Assembly: GCA_907163375.1 (NCBI GenBank)
Contig: CAJQUW010014381.1
Coordinates: 186,001-250,000, forward strand
Reading direction: 5' to 3'
From: Prostheceraeus crozeri
Lineage: Eukaryota > Platyhelminthes > Polycladida > Euryleptidae
Length of the DNA stretch: 64,000 nt
Part shown: piece by piece, positions 44,121-54,617 of the stretch
How the letters are laid out: each line of letters starts with the position of its first letter
How positions within the stretch are numbered: position 1 is the first letter of the stretch
Made by a program: the position numbers and the translations under genes
The notes under the pieces: generated by a model
Told to the model about the DNA's origin: nothing
Database searches by the model: none
What the model saw: the letters and a program-made list of their open reading frames with translations, nothing else

Positions 44121-44965
44121 TTACTTTGCCACATCCTCCATTACTGTGATGAACAACAAAGGACTGAGAGCTGAGCCCTGATGTACACCAACTCTGATTT
44201 GCACTTCCTCCGTGACACCAGCAGTCGTCTTGATCCGGGTGGTTGCACACTGATATAGGGACATTACTGCTGCTACAAGTCTCTCGGGAACTCCTTGTCT
44301 TCTTAGAGCCCACTCAATTACCGGTCTCGGTACCCTGTCGAAAGCCTTTTCTAGGTCAACGAATACGTGGTAGAGTCTTTTCTTCTTTTGATCGAACTTT
44401 TCTTGCAGCTGTCTGAGGATGAAAACAACGTCCGTTGTTGATCTGCCTTTCATAAAGCCAAACTGGCGGTGATCGATGTCGATGATCTTCCTCAGCCTTT
44501 TCTCCAAAAACTTCTCGAATAACTTCATGCCATGCTCGAGCAATCGGATACAGTAAGGCTCTTATGCCACTGAGGTAGAATCAGTCCACTACCGATTGCT
44601 TCCTGAAACACGGGTTCCAGCCTATCCAGAATGTTTTCACCGGCTCCTTTCAATAATTCAACTGTCAGTCCCGAAGGTCCAGGGGCTTTTCTGCTCTTCA
44701 TACTGGCCAGTGCTTCTCTGATTTCTTCCTTTCTGACTTGTTCGATTGGTCCTTCCGTTTTGGTGACGTGTTCCGTGGTGAAGTCGTTGCTCGAGTTCTG
44801 TAAGCTCTCAAAGAACTCTTTCCACCTCATCTTTATGTCGTGCTCTTGAACCATAATCTCGCCTGTTGCCCCTCTCACATAGCTTCCTTGAATAACATCG
44901 TTTCTCTCCGACTTCATTTGCCGTGCAATCTTAAAAAGTTTGCTTTGGGCTTCCACCCTGGTCAC
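44121..44965 (-). pseudogene. LINE reverse transcriptase
   Basis: Two overlapping frames. 44,965-44,525 has MKSRKAPGPSGLTVELLKG, the conserved RT entry. 44,543-44,121 has IDHRQFGFMKGRSTTDVVF, VFVDLEKAFDRVPRPVIEW (first catalytic Asp) and VGVHQGSALSPLLF. The YADDLVM box lies just downstream at about 44,070-44,098, outside both frames. Confidence 0.88.
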
Positions 44966-44983
44966 ACCCTTACTCCAAGATTC

Positions 44984-45622
44984 CTACGATTCTTGTCTAG
45001 CTTTCGCAACGGCCTTTTTCGCCAACTTAGCCGTTTCCTTGTAGTGTCTTCTGTCGCTTTCATTCTTCGACTTCTGCCACTTCTTGAAAGCCTCCTTCTT
45101 GGATCTTATCATTTTCTGTACTTCACAGGTCCACCACCAAGTCTCTCGCCTTACTTGTCGGGGGCGTCCTCTTGTTTCTCCCAAAACTTCTTTCGCAGCC
45201 TCTAGAATGTCTGCTTGGAGTTGATCCCAATTGCTGTCCTGTGTGTTGTTCTTTTGCTGCCAGACTCTCTCAAATTCTTGTCTCGTGCCCTCATCTTTCA
45301 ATTTCCACACTTTTAGTTTCCTGGCGAGTGGTTTCTTCACTGCCTTTTCTTGCGCTCTTATGCACATATCAATAGCGAGGAGGCGATGCTGTGCCAGACA
45401 TGCCTCTCCAGGAATTACTTTCACATCCTTCGTTTTGTTCAGGGTCTCTTTTCTTGCCAGGATGTAATCTATTTGTGTTGAACATTCACCACTTTTATAT
45501 GTTATCAGCCTTTCTTTATCTTTGTGAAGTTTGGTGTTTAGTATTACAAGCTCTTGTCCCTCACAAAAATTTAAAATCCTTTCTCCTTCAGGGTTTTTAC
45601 TGCCGAAGCCGTAAGGACCCAT
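44984..45622 (-). pseudogene. LINE segment between endonuclease and RT
   Basis: A 212-residue frame. The start completes the endonuclease (ILNFCEGQELVILNTKLHK, STQIDYILARKE with the catalytic Asp, AQHRLLAIDM with the terminal His). A basic helical linker follows (WWWTCEVQKMIRSKKEAFKK) that leads to the RT. Confidence 0.8.
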
Positions 45623-45637
45623 GACATCTTCGAAGCC

Positions 45638-46222
45638 TCACCTATCTCTTCCTACTTGTCCATTCAGGTCTGCCGCAACTAACAACGTCTCCGAGATAGG
45701 GACTTTAGACACTTCATCATCCAAGTTTTCCCAAAATTCATCTTTTTCTGCAACAGGTCTTCCTGATTGAGGTGCATAGACATAAAAGATGTGAAACACC
45801 TTACCATCAATTACCATCTTCAGCTTTATAATGTTGGTGCTTGGTCTTTCCACTTCTATGACATTTTTCACAATCTCCTCTTTAACGAAAACACCAACTC
45901 CACCTCTACTGGTTACTTCACCGGACCACCACAGCTTGTACCTTTCGCTGCCGTCTCCAAAAAATCTACAGCCATTCCCTTTAAATCTCGTCTCCTGTAC
46001 ACAGCACACATCAGCCTTTCTCCTGCCAAGCATCTCTACCACCTCTCTGCTTCTCCCATACAGTGAGCCTACATGTGCGGTGCAGACTCTTACATTTTTG
46101 TGAATTTTGCGAAGATCCCGCCCGGGGACTCTTCGCACCCCCTGTCTATTCAAAGACTGCCGGGTACTGGGGGCCATTTGTAGTTTTGTCATCGCATTTT
46201 TATAATGGAGCACAGTTTTCAC
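45638..46222 (-). pseudogene. LINE apurinic-like endonuclease domain
   Basis: A 194-residue frame with APE endonuclease motifs: RVCTAHVGSLYGRS (start), ADVCCVQETRFKGNG (catalytic Glu), GGVGVFVKEEI and FYVYAPQSG. It nicks the target DNA to prime reverse transcription. The C-terminal part of the domain continues in the next frame (44,984-45,622), with an abrupt frame change. Confidence 0.85.
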
Positions 46223-46902
46223 GGTCGCATGCCCTTGCTGACACCAACCACAGTTATCGGCTGTGGACCTAGCCTTTTCTCATCAACTGATGGAATGTCC
46301 TGCAAGGCAGCAGGATCTCAACTCAGAATCACATTCATCCGAAGAACGATGGACTCTGTGGTGCGGTTCGAGCGACAAGTGTGCCGCTGACCGACTTGAT
46401 GGCTAAAGAGAGTTATATTTAACTGGCGCTCTCCACTCACCAGTGAGCCGCAGTTGTTAGCGTTACCCAGGGGGGACCACGAGGAGGTAACTGTCGACTA
46501 CTGACCCGAGCGTCGGTGACCTTTTAAAGAGAAAACAGGTAGCCAACCCGTGACTCAGCCACGCTCAACCAAGGCCTTCCAAACCTGGCTAATGGATAAA
46601 ACCATTTTGCCAGCCCCCAATTTGGAAATGGCATAGATATCCTGTAATGCATTCATCTATAACGAGCTGGGTCGGCTAACACAGTACGTTGACTGTTTTT
46701 CAAACTCAAAACATGAAACAAAATGTAGATATATTTTCAAAAAAGCCCTTCACTTCCTTACTGCGTCACTCAGAACTCTGGGCCAATTTTTCAAATATCT
46801 GGAAATTCCTCGAGATCTCGAAGACGTAATCTCGGAATTTTTAATCTCGGAAATAGGGTTGAGAACCCGGGATTGTAAACCCTAGTCGAGGCAGGTCAAT
46901 TA

Positions 46903-47109
46903 AACTTCCCAGTCAATGAAGACATTGTCAGCACAAGCTCTGATTGCATGTTGAACCACTCTCTCTCATTGGAGTTGTCAGAGGTGACGTATTCACGAAA
47001 CTTTGCAACTCTCCTACGCTTCAACGATGATGATAAGATGAGAACAAGTGCGGAACAGGGATCAGGGATGCGGCTAGCATTGATTGAGCGAATAAAACGA
47101 TGTGTATAA
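46903..47109 (+). pseudogene. C-terminal piece of the outer transposon's protein
   Basis: Open plus-strand frame of 68 codons directly right of the hAT insertion (NFPVNEDIVSTSSDC ... SGMRLALIERIKRCV). Orientation and position fit the 3' end of the THAP-type protein that starts at 15,760. Not assignable by sequence alone. Confidence 0.35.
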
Positions 47110-47139
47110 TTGTATGATACTTTGCACAGCGTTGGCGCT

Positions 47140-47690
47140 AACTGATGGTTCTATACAATGAGATAAATTCAATTATGGTAACGTACATTATTTTAAATTG
47201 TTGATCAATTTCTAAGTTACATCTACTACAGTTATGCAAATGCTCATTAATTGTTGTCGGACTCTTTTTATGTTCATCAATCCGCTGTTGAAGTCGGCGT
47301 TTAGTTTCGCCTATGTATTGGCTACTTGTATCGCCCAAGCACGAAAATTCATAAACAACACACGACTTCATCAACGGAATTGACTTACTTTTAAGTGAGA
47401 AATAATATTTTACTTTGCTTGTGCTAAAAACCACTTTTGCGTCTACGTTATATTTTTTATATATTCTTTTCAAATTCAGTTTTAATTTTTCGGATACTAC
47501 TCCTATGAACGGTATGGCAGTGTAGATTATTCCATTATCAATACCGTTATCGTTACTCTCATCTTCGTCCGCTTGCATGCTTAAATCTCGGCTTTGTTTT
47601 TTATTTAGGAAAGAATGTACAATACGTTCTATCACACATTTTGGATAGCCATTACTTTCAAATATGTTACAGTATGAGCATCCTGAGGTT
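47140..47690 (-). mobile_element. Inverted partial copy of the Penelope-like element
   Basis: Nearly identical, in reverse complement, to 50,200-50,660 plus the last part of the element (50,875-50,910). It encodes the GIY-YIG endonuclease (VYEFSCLGDTSSQYIGE). A truncated inverted copy at the 5' side is a known arrangement of Penelope-like elements. About 200 bp present in the plus copy is missing here. Confidence 0.8.
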
Positions 47691-47718
47691 ATTGATCCTG
47701 CGTGAAGTAAATTAAAAA

Positions 47719-48734
47719 ATGAAAACTCATGAAATGCGGCATAATAATAAACTTTCAAAACTGTGTTTAAATAAAAGGAGAAGTGTTCCTGATGCCATAG
47801 TCAATAAAAGTAGTTACACTCTTTCCACTATTGAAAGTGAAACACTACAATATGGGTTGAAGCACAGTATCATCCCTAAAAGAATAGATGACTGTAATTT
47901 AAAATATCAAATTGAAAAAACCATTTCACGTATGTGTAATTCCGATTTTTCTGTGTCTCAAAATCTTAAACGCGAACTTAAAACAAACGCGAACAAAATC
48001 TCACTGCTGTTACTAGCAATGGCAATAATGTATACAATGAGGTAAACAGCAAACGTGTTCATGAAACTCTTAAGAAGTTGTCAAAAAATAAAGATATAAA
48101 AATATGTTCTTTCGACAAAGGTAATGGTATTGTGATCCTTAACACGGATGATTATTGTAGTAAAATGAAAGATATTATTAGTGATGAATACAAATTTAAA
48201 AAAACTTCCAGCTACGGATAATATCAAAAACATCCAACTGTCATGGATGAAGGACGACTTAACAGGTATTTGAACTAATATGTTAAACATAATGTATCCG
48301 AAATCGTTTACAAAAACATAGTGCCTTCAGGTAGTGAAATAGCTAAAATGTTCGGAACGATAAGGGTACATAAAAATAATACACCTGCAAGACCGATTGT
48401 AAGTACTATTGGATCGCATAACTATGAGTTAGCGAGATACTTGGATAACATTATAAAAACACACATAAATGCTCGATACATGTTAAATTCCACATCTCAA
48501 TTCATTGATGACATCAATGATAAGCAGCAGTTGTTTAATAAAAATAATGTTCTGTTAAGCTTTGATGTAGAATCTCTCTTTACCTATATTCCTGTAAAAG
48601 AAGTAGTAGACATAGCAGCTGACCTATACAAAAGCAACATAAATAGACCTGTTTATAGTAAAGATGTATTCAAAAGATTGTGTGAATTTGCCACTTGTGG
48701 TAGCTTTATGTATGGTAATGATATGTATGTGTAG
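47719..48734 (+). pseudogene. Penelope-type reverse transcriptase, N-terminal and palm start
   Basis: First frame to 48,045 is the conserved N-terminal region (LSTIESETLQYGLKHSIIPK). A decayed stretch encodes CSFDKGNGIVILNTDDY near 48,105. From 48,321 comes the RT: KMFGTIRVHKNNTPARPIVS, LLSFDVESLFTYIPVKEV (first catalytic Asp) and CEFATCGSFMYGNDMYV. Later motifs resume at 49,876 after the insertion: PLAPTLANLFMATLE and SRYVDDCICVF (YVDD). Confidence 0.85.
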
Positions 48735-48756
48735 GTAGATGGTGTTTCAATGGGCT

Positions 48757-49880
48757 CTCCCTGTTGTATTTTGATGCGAGAAGAGGAAAACAACTTTGTT
48801 AGCTCGCATCCATCGATGTAATGAACGAACAGTCACAATGTCTGACAGTTACACTGATAGCAAGATAGCCATAGAGGTAGAATATATCTTCCCTATTATC
48901 TAGAAGGCGGACGGCGTTATGGGAAGTGTAACCGGCATGAGGATTTTATCGCACGCGAAATGTGGGGCAAGAGATAGACTGTTTTGTCGGACAGTACAAT
49001 ATTGACTGAAAGTGACAATCAAAATGATAGATAGAAATCGCACCTGTAATTGAGTGACAGGCTCATTCAATATCTTAGGTTTACGATTAGTTTAACATTT
49101 ATTAATATTTAAGGAATGTTCAACCTCTTAAATACATTCGAAAAATGGCAGGGAGTATTTGAATAATTAACTGTTAATTGATGTTATTTGATACTCATCA
49201 GATCCCTAATGAATGAATTTCAACATAATTAAATGACTCAAGCAAATATGTAGGAAATGCAGCTTACCGATGTGACAACAGCATCCAAAACATGTGTGAT
49301 AGTAGCACCACTGTTACATGCCGCGGAACAGAACCAATTTATTGCATTTTTGGCGGATTGAGCTTTTGTTGAGCAACAAGCGACGTTCTTTGTATAGACG
49401 ACCATACTTATGCAGTCTTAGTTTCAAATAACAGTTTATTACAGCACGAATAAGGGTCACAGGATGGGGTTCCGTAATTCCGATCTCATGATCTTCAAAG
49501 TGTTCTCCAAGACTTATGAATGTTTCACATGGATTGATATATTTCAATACAGAGTGCTCGATCTTGAGGTCTAAGTATTTAATTGACGGAAGCACTTCGG
49601 CCGCCACGCTTGCAGGGACGTAACTACGGAAAGCTTTTTCTGCAGCTAAGACTACTTCAAAAACTCCTTTTGAGGGAGTCAGGAGTCCGCCGTTGTCTTT
49701 GCGTTTCAAAAAGGAGTCGACATCAGAAAGAGGCTCCTCTGTTGTGGAAGATATTCTACCTCTATGAAGATAGCACATTGCAGACCGACAGCAGTCACAA
49801 AGAAAATGGGAATCCTCCGCTAACGGTGGACTGTCTCAGATGAAGAGATTGTCACACAAACAGTCATACACAACACTCCC
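48757..49880. mobile_element. 1.1 kb DNA-transposon insert in the Penelope RT
   Basis: Insert 48,762-49,875 flanked by CTCCC on both sides. Its tips are TGTTGTATTTTG and ...CACAACA. Further in, the ends share an inverted block, CATAGAGGTAGAATAT near 48,872 and its reverse complement near 49,750, so it has long imperfect inverted termini. One coding remnant lies inside. Confidence 0.7.
49314..49778 (-). pseudogene. Transposase C-terminal remnant (P/THAP-type suspected)
   Basis: A 154-residue frame with DNGGLLTPSKGVFEVVLAAE and a basic helical end (INCYLKLRLHKYGRLYKE). The GGLxxPS block is reminiscent of the C-terminal region of P-element/THAP9-type transposases. The start codon lies within the terminal inverted repeat, so the true protein began elsewhere. 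Family assignment is tentative. Confidence 0.4.
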
Positions 49881-50220
49881 CTTGCACCAACTTTGGCTAA
49901 TTTATTCATGGCAACTCTAGAACAGACATGGATGAACGAATCCCATTCTCCTTTATACTACTCCCGATACGTAGATGACTGTATATGTGTATTTGATTCA
50001 ATAAATAAAAGCAATGAATTTCATAGTTTTTTTAAATAAGCAGCACCCTAATCTAAAATTCCCATATATCGTAAACCTACCTACACGGGACTTCTATTGA
50101 ACTACAAATCCATCTGTCCTAAACAGTGGAAAGTAGGTCTGATAACAGGTATGTTACATCGAGCTTTTAAAGTATCCAGTCATATTTGACATATTTGAAA
50201 GTAATGGCTATCCAAAATGT

Positions 50221-50796
50221 GTGATAGAACGTATTGTACATTCTTTCCTAAATAAAAAACAAAGCCGAGATTTAAGCATGCAAGCGGACGAAGATGAGAG
50301 TAATGATAGCGGTAATGATAATGGAATAATCTACACTGCCATACCGTTCATAGGAGTAGTATCCGAAAAATTAAAACTGAATTTGAAAAGAATATATAAA
50401 AAATATAACGTAGACGCAAAAGTGGTTTTTAGCACAAGCAAAGTAAAATATTATTTCTCACTTAAAAGTAAGTCAATTCCGTTGATGAAGTCGTGTGTTG
50501 TTTATGAATTTTCGTGCTTGGGCGATACAAGTAGCCAATACATAGGCGAAACTAAACGCCGACTTCAACAGCGGATTGATGAACATAAAAAGAGTCCGAC
50601 AACAATTAATGAGCATTTGCATAACTGTAGTAGATGTAACTTAGAAATTGATCAACAATTTAAAATAATGTACAAAGGTAACACAGATTATGAGATTAGC
50701 ATTGTTGAGGCTCTTAAAATCAAAGATAGACAGCCAAAAATTAATCACAGTGCTGAGTACAACGGTGTTTCCTACTTATTAAAGATATTCAATTAA
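50221..50796 (+). pseudogene. GIY-YIG endonuclease region of the Penelope-like element
   Basis: A 191-residue frame. KSCVVYEFSCLGDTSSQYIGETKRRLQQRIDEHKK matches in parts the GIY-YIG fold as seen in Penelope elements: the first Tyr pair is degenerate as in many of the family, YIGETKRRLQQR holds the catalytic Arg, and CSRCNLEID is the late Cys motif. A Glu follows in ISIVEALKIKDRQPKIN. It nicks target DNA. The open start is internal to the original polyprotein. Confidence 0.85.
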
Positions 50797-50942
50797 AGTC
50801 CTTTGTTAACTTCATTTGTTTCATTTGTTTTCACATGCTATATTGATTGATTTTGCCCGTCTAATGTCTCGTTACCAGAATTGAATTTATCTCATTGCAG
50901 CGAACCATCAGATGTGTAAAATTGACCGAACTGCACCTTTAA

Positions 50943-51568
50943 CGAGATAGTTTACTCTTCCCTAAAAGGTGAAACGCGAAATTGAAGGACGCGCGCGCAG
51001 CTAGGTGCGGCTGGAGGATACGACGATGCGATCTGTTCACGAGGCGGCCGTTTGCTCACTTTATCGACTATATGTGCATGTATATACTGGCATGGCTGTC
51101 ATGCTAGCTATCAGATGTATGAGCTTGTATGAGATGGAAAACCTTTAAGTATTAAGCTCATATTAGTTTCCAAACGAAAGAAGCATCGAATTAGGAAGAC
51201 TTCATTTTCTGCAGAGCATTTTATTTACAGTTTGAAAATTATTTGCAATAATTACAAATTAAGCTTCTTTCTTTTCTTGTCGTTCGATCGTTTTAAACGA
51301 ATATCATTCTTCATCTTTGATGTAGACATGCGACAAAATCTGTGAAGACGAATGCGAAAAAACATTTACAAAAATTTTTCCATGTACAACATGGTGTGAC
51401 GAACAAAACTGTGAAACAACAAACTATAAAATTGTTCGGATTTCGTAAGGAAATTGTGCAGAATGTTTCTATGATATTGAAATATCACAATGTCTCGTTG
51501 AAAAAGGGATTCAAGTCGCTTTATAAAATCTACCATATCCGTGGTCAGCTCCCTCATGAGCATTTTAG
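50943..51568. other. Spacer, nothing recognised
   Basis: A 76-residue frame at 51,342-51,572 is open but has no recognisable domain. No repeat or RNA gene seen. Confidence 0.4.
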
Positions 51569-52237
51569 TTGAATCATAATATAGCTATTGAAATAAATGA
51601 CAAGGATTTCACGGCTATATTCAAAGAAAGATATCGGACAGTGTCGGAGGTCGGCAAGGGATGCTCCGGAGCCGAAATTGCCAAATCAGGTCATAAAATG
51701 AGTCCAGAAATAGAGGAGGCATTTAACACGGAGATTGAGGAATGGATAGACACAATGGCTTCAACAATAGGAGGGCAACTATGACGGAATTATACCCTTT
51801 CTGGCTGTGTCACACCGGTAGTAGTGCGGTGGGTGGAGAGAAAATTCGACAATAGAGGAAATTCGGGACTAACTTGAAGATTTTGGACTTAAAGGAAGCC
51901 CATCTGCAGATGCGCCTTGTGGCGATATCAGGTAGTCAGTCATAAAGCTGTGACATATAGCTTGATGAGACTCGGCTTTGGATTGAATGTCGCCTCCAAA
52001 ATCATGACTGCTATCGCACCTTACGTTTTGAAGCAAGTTGAAGGTGTGGAGAAAGGCATCGATTCGTACATAGATAACGTTGTTGTATATGAGAACATAA
52101 TGAGTGCTGGCAAAATGAAGGATTTGCTATGCAAGTACGGGTTAGAATCAAAGCCTGCGGTCACGCTCGCAGGTGCCAGAGTTTTAGGGCTACGTGTTCA
52201 GGAAAAAAAGTGGAAGATTGATGTGGAAACGACATAG
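51569..52237 (+). pseudogene. LTR-element reverse transcriptase region
   Basis: EIEEWIDTM near 51,735 is the RT entry. From 51,917 follow YSLMRLGFGLNVASKIMTAI, DSYIDNVVVYE (position of the catalytic YxDD box) and KYGLESKPAVTLAGARVLGL. The LGFGLNxAPKIM pattern is typical of LTR-element RT. Fossil. Confidence 0.75.
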
Positions 52238-52253
52238 CATGATAGAACCCCCG

Positions 52254-53037
52254 GCGGGTGAAATGATGATATTCTCATTTTGCAGTAAGCTGGTCGGTCA
52301 CTTCCCGGCAGCTAAATGGCTGAAGCCAAACTGCTCGATAATGAAAAGGTTGACCAATGTGGGTGGAGGATGGGATGATCAGGTGGAAAGGAGAATAATA
52401 TCATTAGCTTCTGATTTGTTTAAAAGAGTAAACAACGAGGATCCTGTTGGGAGCATTTGGGCGGTACCGAGTTCCACTACCGGTCGTATATGGTGCGATG
52501 CGAGCAGCATAGCAATTGGAGCATCCGAGCATTCGTTGAGAAACAGGGGACTTGATTGAAGATGGCTGCTGGTTGAGACGCGAGGATGACACTTCTCATA
52601 TCAATTTGACGGAATTGGAGTCAGTGTTGAAAGGCGTGAATATGGCAATACCATGGGGCCTGAGCGATGTGGAAGTGATGACTGACTCCAGCACTGTATA
52701 TTGTTGGCTAAAGAATTTAGTGACTGATAAGAGTAGATTACGCACCAACGGAATGGGAGAGGCGTTGGTCCGCAGACGTTTGGGTCTGCTGGCGGACATT
52801 ATTGAATGCTCATTAAAGACTGCACCGGTGCTTGTGAAGTCTGCTGAGAATAAGTCTGATCAGCTATCTGGTGTGCCTCGGGAATGGTTCAGGGAATCTG
52901 TCTGTTGCGCCTCTGCTGAGGCTATTGATAACAACAAGAGTGAGATAACAGAATGTGTTAAGCGGGTGCATGTGAGGATCTATTGCGGTGTGGAGAAAAC
53001 AGCATATTTATTTCGAAATTTGTACCCTAATATGTGA
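52254..53037 (+). pseudogene. LTR-element RNase H region
   Basis: The part up to 52,559 holds the connection region and the start of RNase H (GRIWCDASSIAIGASEH, first Asp). The frame from 52,552 has DDTSHINLTELESVLKG (Glu) and DVEVMTDSSTVYCWLKNL (second Asp), then LVKSAENKSDQLSGVPREW. RNase H degrades the RNA strand during reverse transcription. Confidence 0.8.
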
Positions 53038-53068
53038 GTGATAAAATCATACGTGATGTTGTCAGAGA

Positions 53069-53560
53069 GTGAATGACTTGCAGATCGATAGATCCTGCCC
53101 CCATTCGCTGGGAAAAGGTTGCCTAGATGTTGAAACTAACTGGACAAGACTAGCATGTGCCGTGGGTCACTATGATAGACAATTATTTCTGACCATTATT
53201 GATAGCGGACCAAGTCGCTTTGCGATTTGGAAGCCACTGACGGACGAACGATTGCCTACGGTAATTGGCAGTCTCATCGGGTTGTTTCGTGAAATGGATC
53301 CCTCAGCGGAAATTCTGCTCGCTAATTCGCGAACCTTTACGTCGGAGCAGATGGTTGCAAATGCTTGCAAAGAATGAGGGAACAAACGGTGTCTACCGAG
53401 CAGCCTACAGACCATCAGGGAACGGCATTGTAGAACGTCACCACCGTACCACCAAGAGGATGGCGGCGAGGATAGGTAAATCGCCATTAACATCTGTGCT
53501 TTGATATAATTTTCTTCCTCTTGACGGCATTGATCCGAACTCAGTTCCCCACAGACGTCT
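53069..53560 (+). pseudogene. LTR-element integrase core
   Basis: VGHYDRQLFLTIIDSGPSRF, AEILLANSRTFTSEQMV and, in a neighbouring frame, YRPSGNGIVERHHRTTKRMA mark the rve-type core; the last block has the catalytic Glu. The start of the integrase is not clear. Confidence 0.75.
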
Positions 53561-54617
53561 ATTCAGGCGGGAGTGGAGGAATCCACTGCAAGAACCGGAC
53601 AGTTGCACAAGTTTTCGACCGTTCTCTCATCACTGCATCGAAAGTGAGGAAGTCTTCGTAAAGCCCCAAATGCCAAGTGCACAACAGTGTGGCCTGCGGG
53701 GATCTTGACCGCCATAAGCTGGTAGTATTGAAGTGGATGGTATTCACCGACATGTTGCGGACGTCAGAAAATTTCGACATGCGAGGATGACATCAGTTTT
53801 GAAGATTTCGAAACAATTCCTTCAAAGCGCAACCCGAGAATTACCGCTCAGCCATGGCGGTATGCTGACAATGATTATGATTTTTTTTAAGAATCAGGCG
53901 GTGATGTAATGACATGATAACTTTATCCTTGGTAGGCGCCTGAACTTTATGTGACCTCTGCCTCCCTTGTAGTTATTCACTGATTCCATCCTTTCCTGTG
54001 TGCCCAGCTGGTGGTGACACTCATTTCTGTGACTCATTCACAGTCTATGCATGTTACCTGCCCTTATGTATCTGAATGTTTTGCGTATGCGCATGAATAT
54101 ATGCGGAGTCAATGCTGAGGCGATATCTCGCTTATGGAGTAAAACGGTGAAGGTATATCGGATATTTTGGTTTCTTGTAACGCTGGATCGTACGTTTCTC
54201 GTACAAAACGTCGACAAGATAAGCGAGGGAGTAGATTTGTTGAAACCAGATTGCAAGAAAGGCCTTTTATAGACTGAAGGCTAATCAGCCAACCAGTTTT
54301 GAACGTTTTCACGAAAGTCGCTCTCCCTTTAGTTACTCCACTAGTTCTTCAAAATGTCCATGACCGGAAAAACGCAGTAAATGCATTCAAGTGTTTCAAG
54401 CCATCATCATAAATTTCAGATGATGTGGTAGCTTGAGTTGCAACTGAATAGATATTTGCGACGGAGTTGCAAAAGTCGAACATAGTAGTAGTAATAGTGA
54501 AGTGTATATATTTCATGAAAAATAAGAATCATTCAATACAAATGCTAATACAGATATCGGAGAGTAATGTGTGACATTTACATACAAATAAAGTTGCGAT
54601 TACTCAAGAGTTTAATC
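53561..54617. other. Decayed sequence, nothing recognised
   Basis: Probably the 3' remainder of the LTR element followed by spacer; no domain, LTR pair or RNA gene recognised. Confidence 0.4.

Larger units (their letters stand above)
43117..46640 (-). mobile_element. APE-type LINE, nearly full length
   Basis: Minus-strand non-LTR retrotransposon with 5' region (about 46,230-46,640), endonuclease, reverse transcriptase and C-terminal end, finishing in an AAGTAGTAAGTAAGTA-like tail near 43,117. The order APE endonuclease then RT is that of CR1/RTE-type LINEs. Several frame changes show it is inactive. Confidence 0.8.
17072..46892. mobile_element. hAT element interrupted by Polinton, LINEs and piggyBac
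   Basis: TAGGGTTTACAATC at 17,080-17,093 and its exact reverse complement at 46,871-46,884 form 14-bp perfect terminal inverted repeats. They are flanked by identical 8-bp duplications GTCGAGGC (17,072-17,079 and 46,885-46,892). An 8-bp duplication and TAGGG-type ends are standard for hAT. The span is 29,805 bp because of later insertions; about 5 kb would remain without them. A minus-strand hAT transposase fragment at 42,389-42,814 lies inside and may be its own. It sits inside the outer TTAA element. Confidence 0.85.
47719..50915 (+). mobile_element. Penelope-like element
   Basis: Plus-strand element with Penelope-type reverse transcriptase (47,719-48,734, resuming at 49,876) and a C-terminal GIY-YIG endonuclease (50,221-50,796). 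A 1.1 kb DNA transposon interrupts the RT. It has several frame changes. The 3' end is set by comparison with the inverted copy, both ending with ...GAACCATCAG. Confidence 0.85.
15659..50942. mobile_element. Outer TTAA-flanked THAP-type DNA transposon holding the whole nest
   Basis: The left end at 15,663 reads AGGTGTAGTTCGGTC and the right end at 50,938, read inward, AGGTGCAGTTCGGTC: 14 of 15 bases match, and the similarity fades out over the next few bases. Both ends are flanked by TTAA (15,659-15,662 and 50,939-50,942). A TTAA target and a THAP-type protein at the left end suggest a Kolobok-like element; another TTAA-using family is possible. Removing the hAT and Penelope-like insertions leaves about 1.7 kb of element sequence, a plausible size. 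It is the oldest layer of the nest. Confidence 0.65.
51569..53560 (+). mobile_element. Pol fossil of an LTR retrotransposon (Ty3/Gypsy-like order)
   Basis: Domains in the order RT, RNase H, integrase on the plus strand. No LTRs were recognised. It looks broken at several points and is diverged, so older than the BEL/Pao array. It is not related in sequence to the BEL/Pao copy. Confidence 0.75.

Noticed and set aside
49314-49778. Host gene inside the Penelope-like element
   Set aside because: Its start lies in the inverted repeat of a 1.1 kb insert, so it is a transposase remnant.
54051-54272. 73-residue plus-strand frame as a gene
   Set aside because: No domain, an antisense open frame of equal length, and decayed surroundings.
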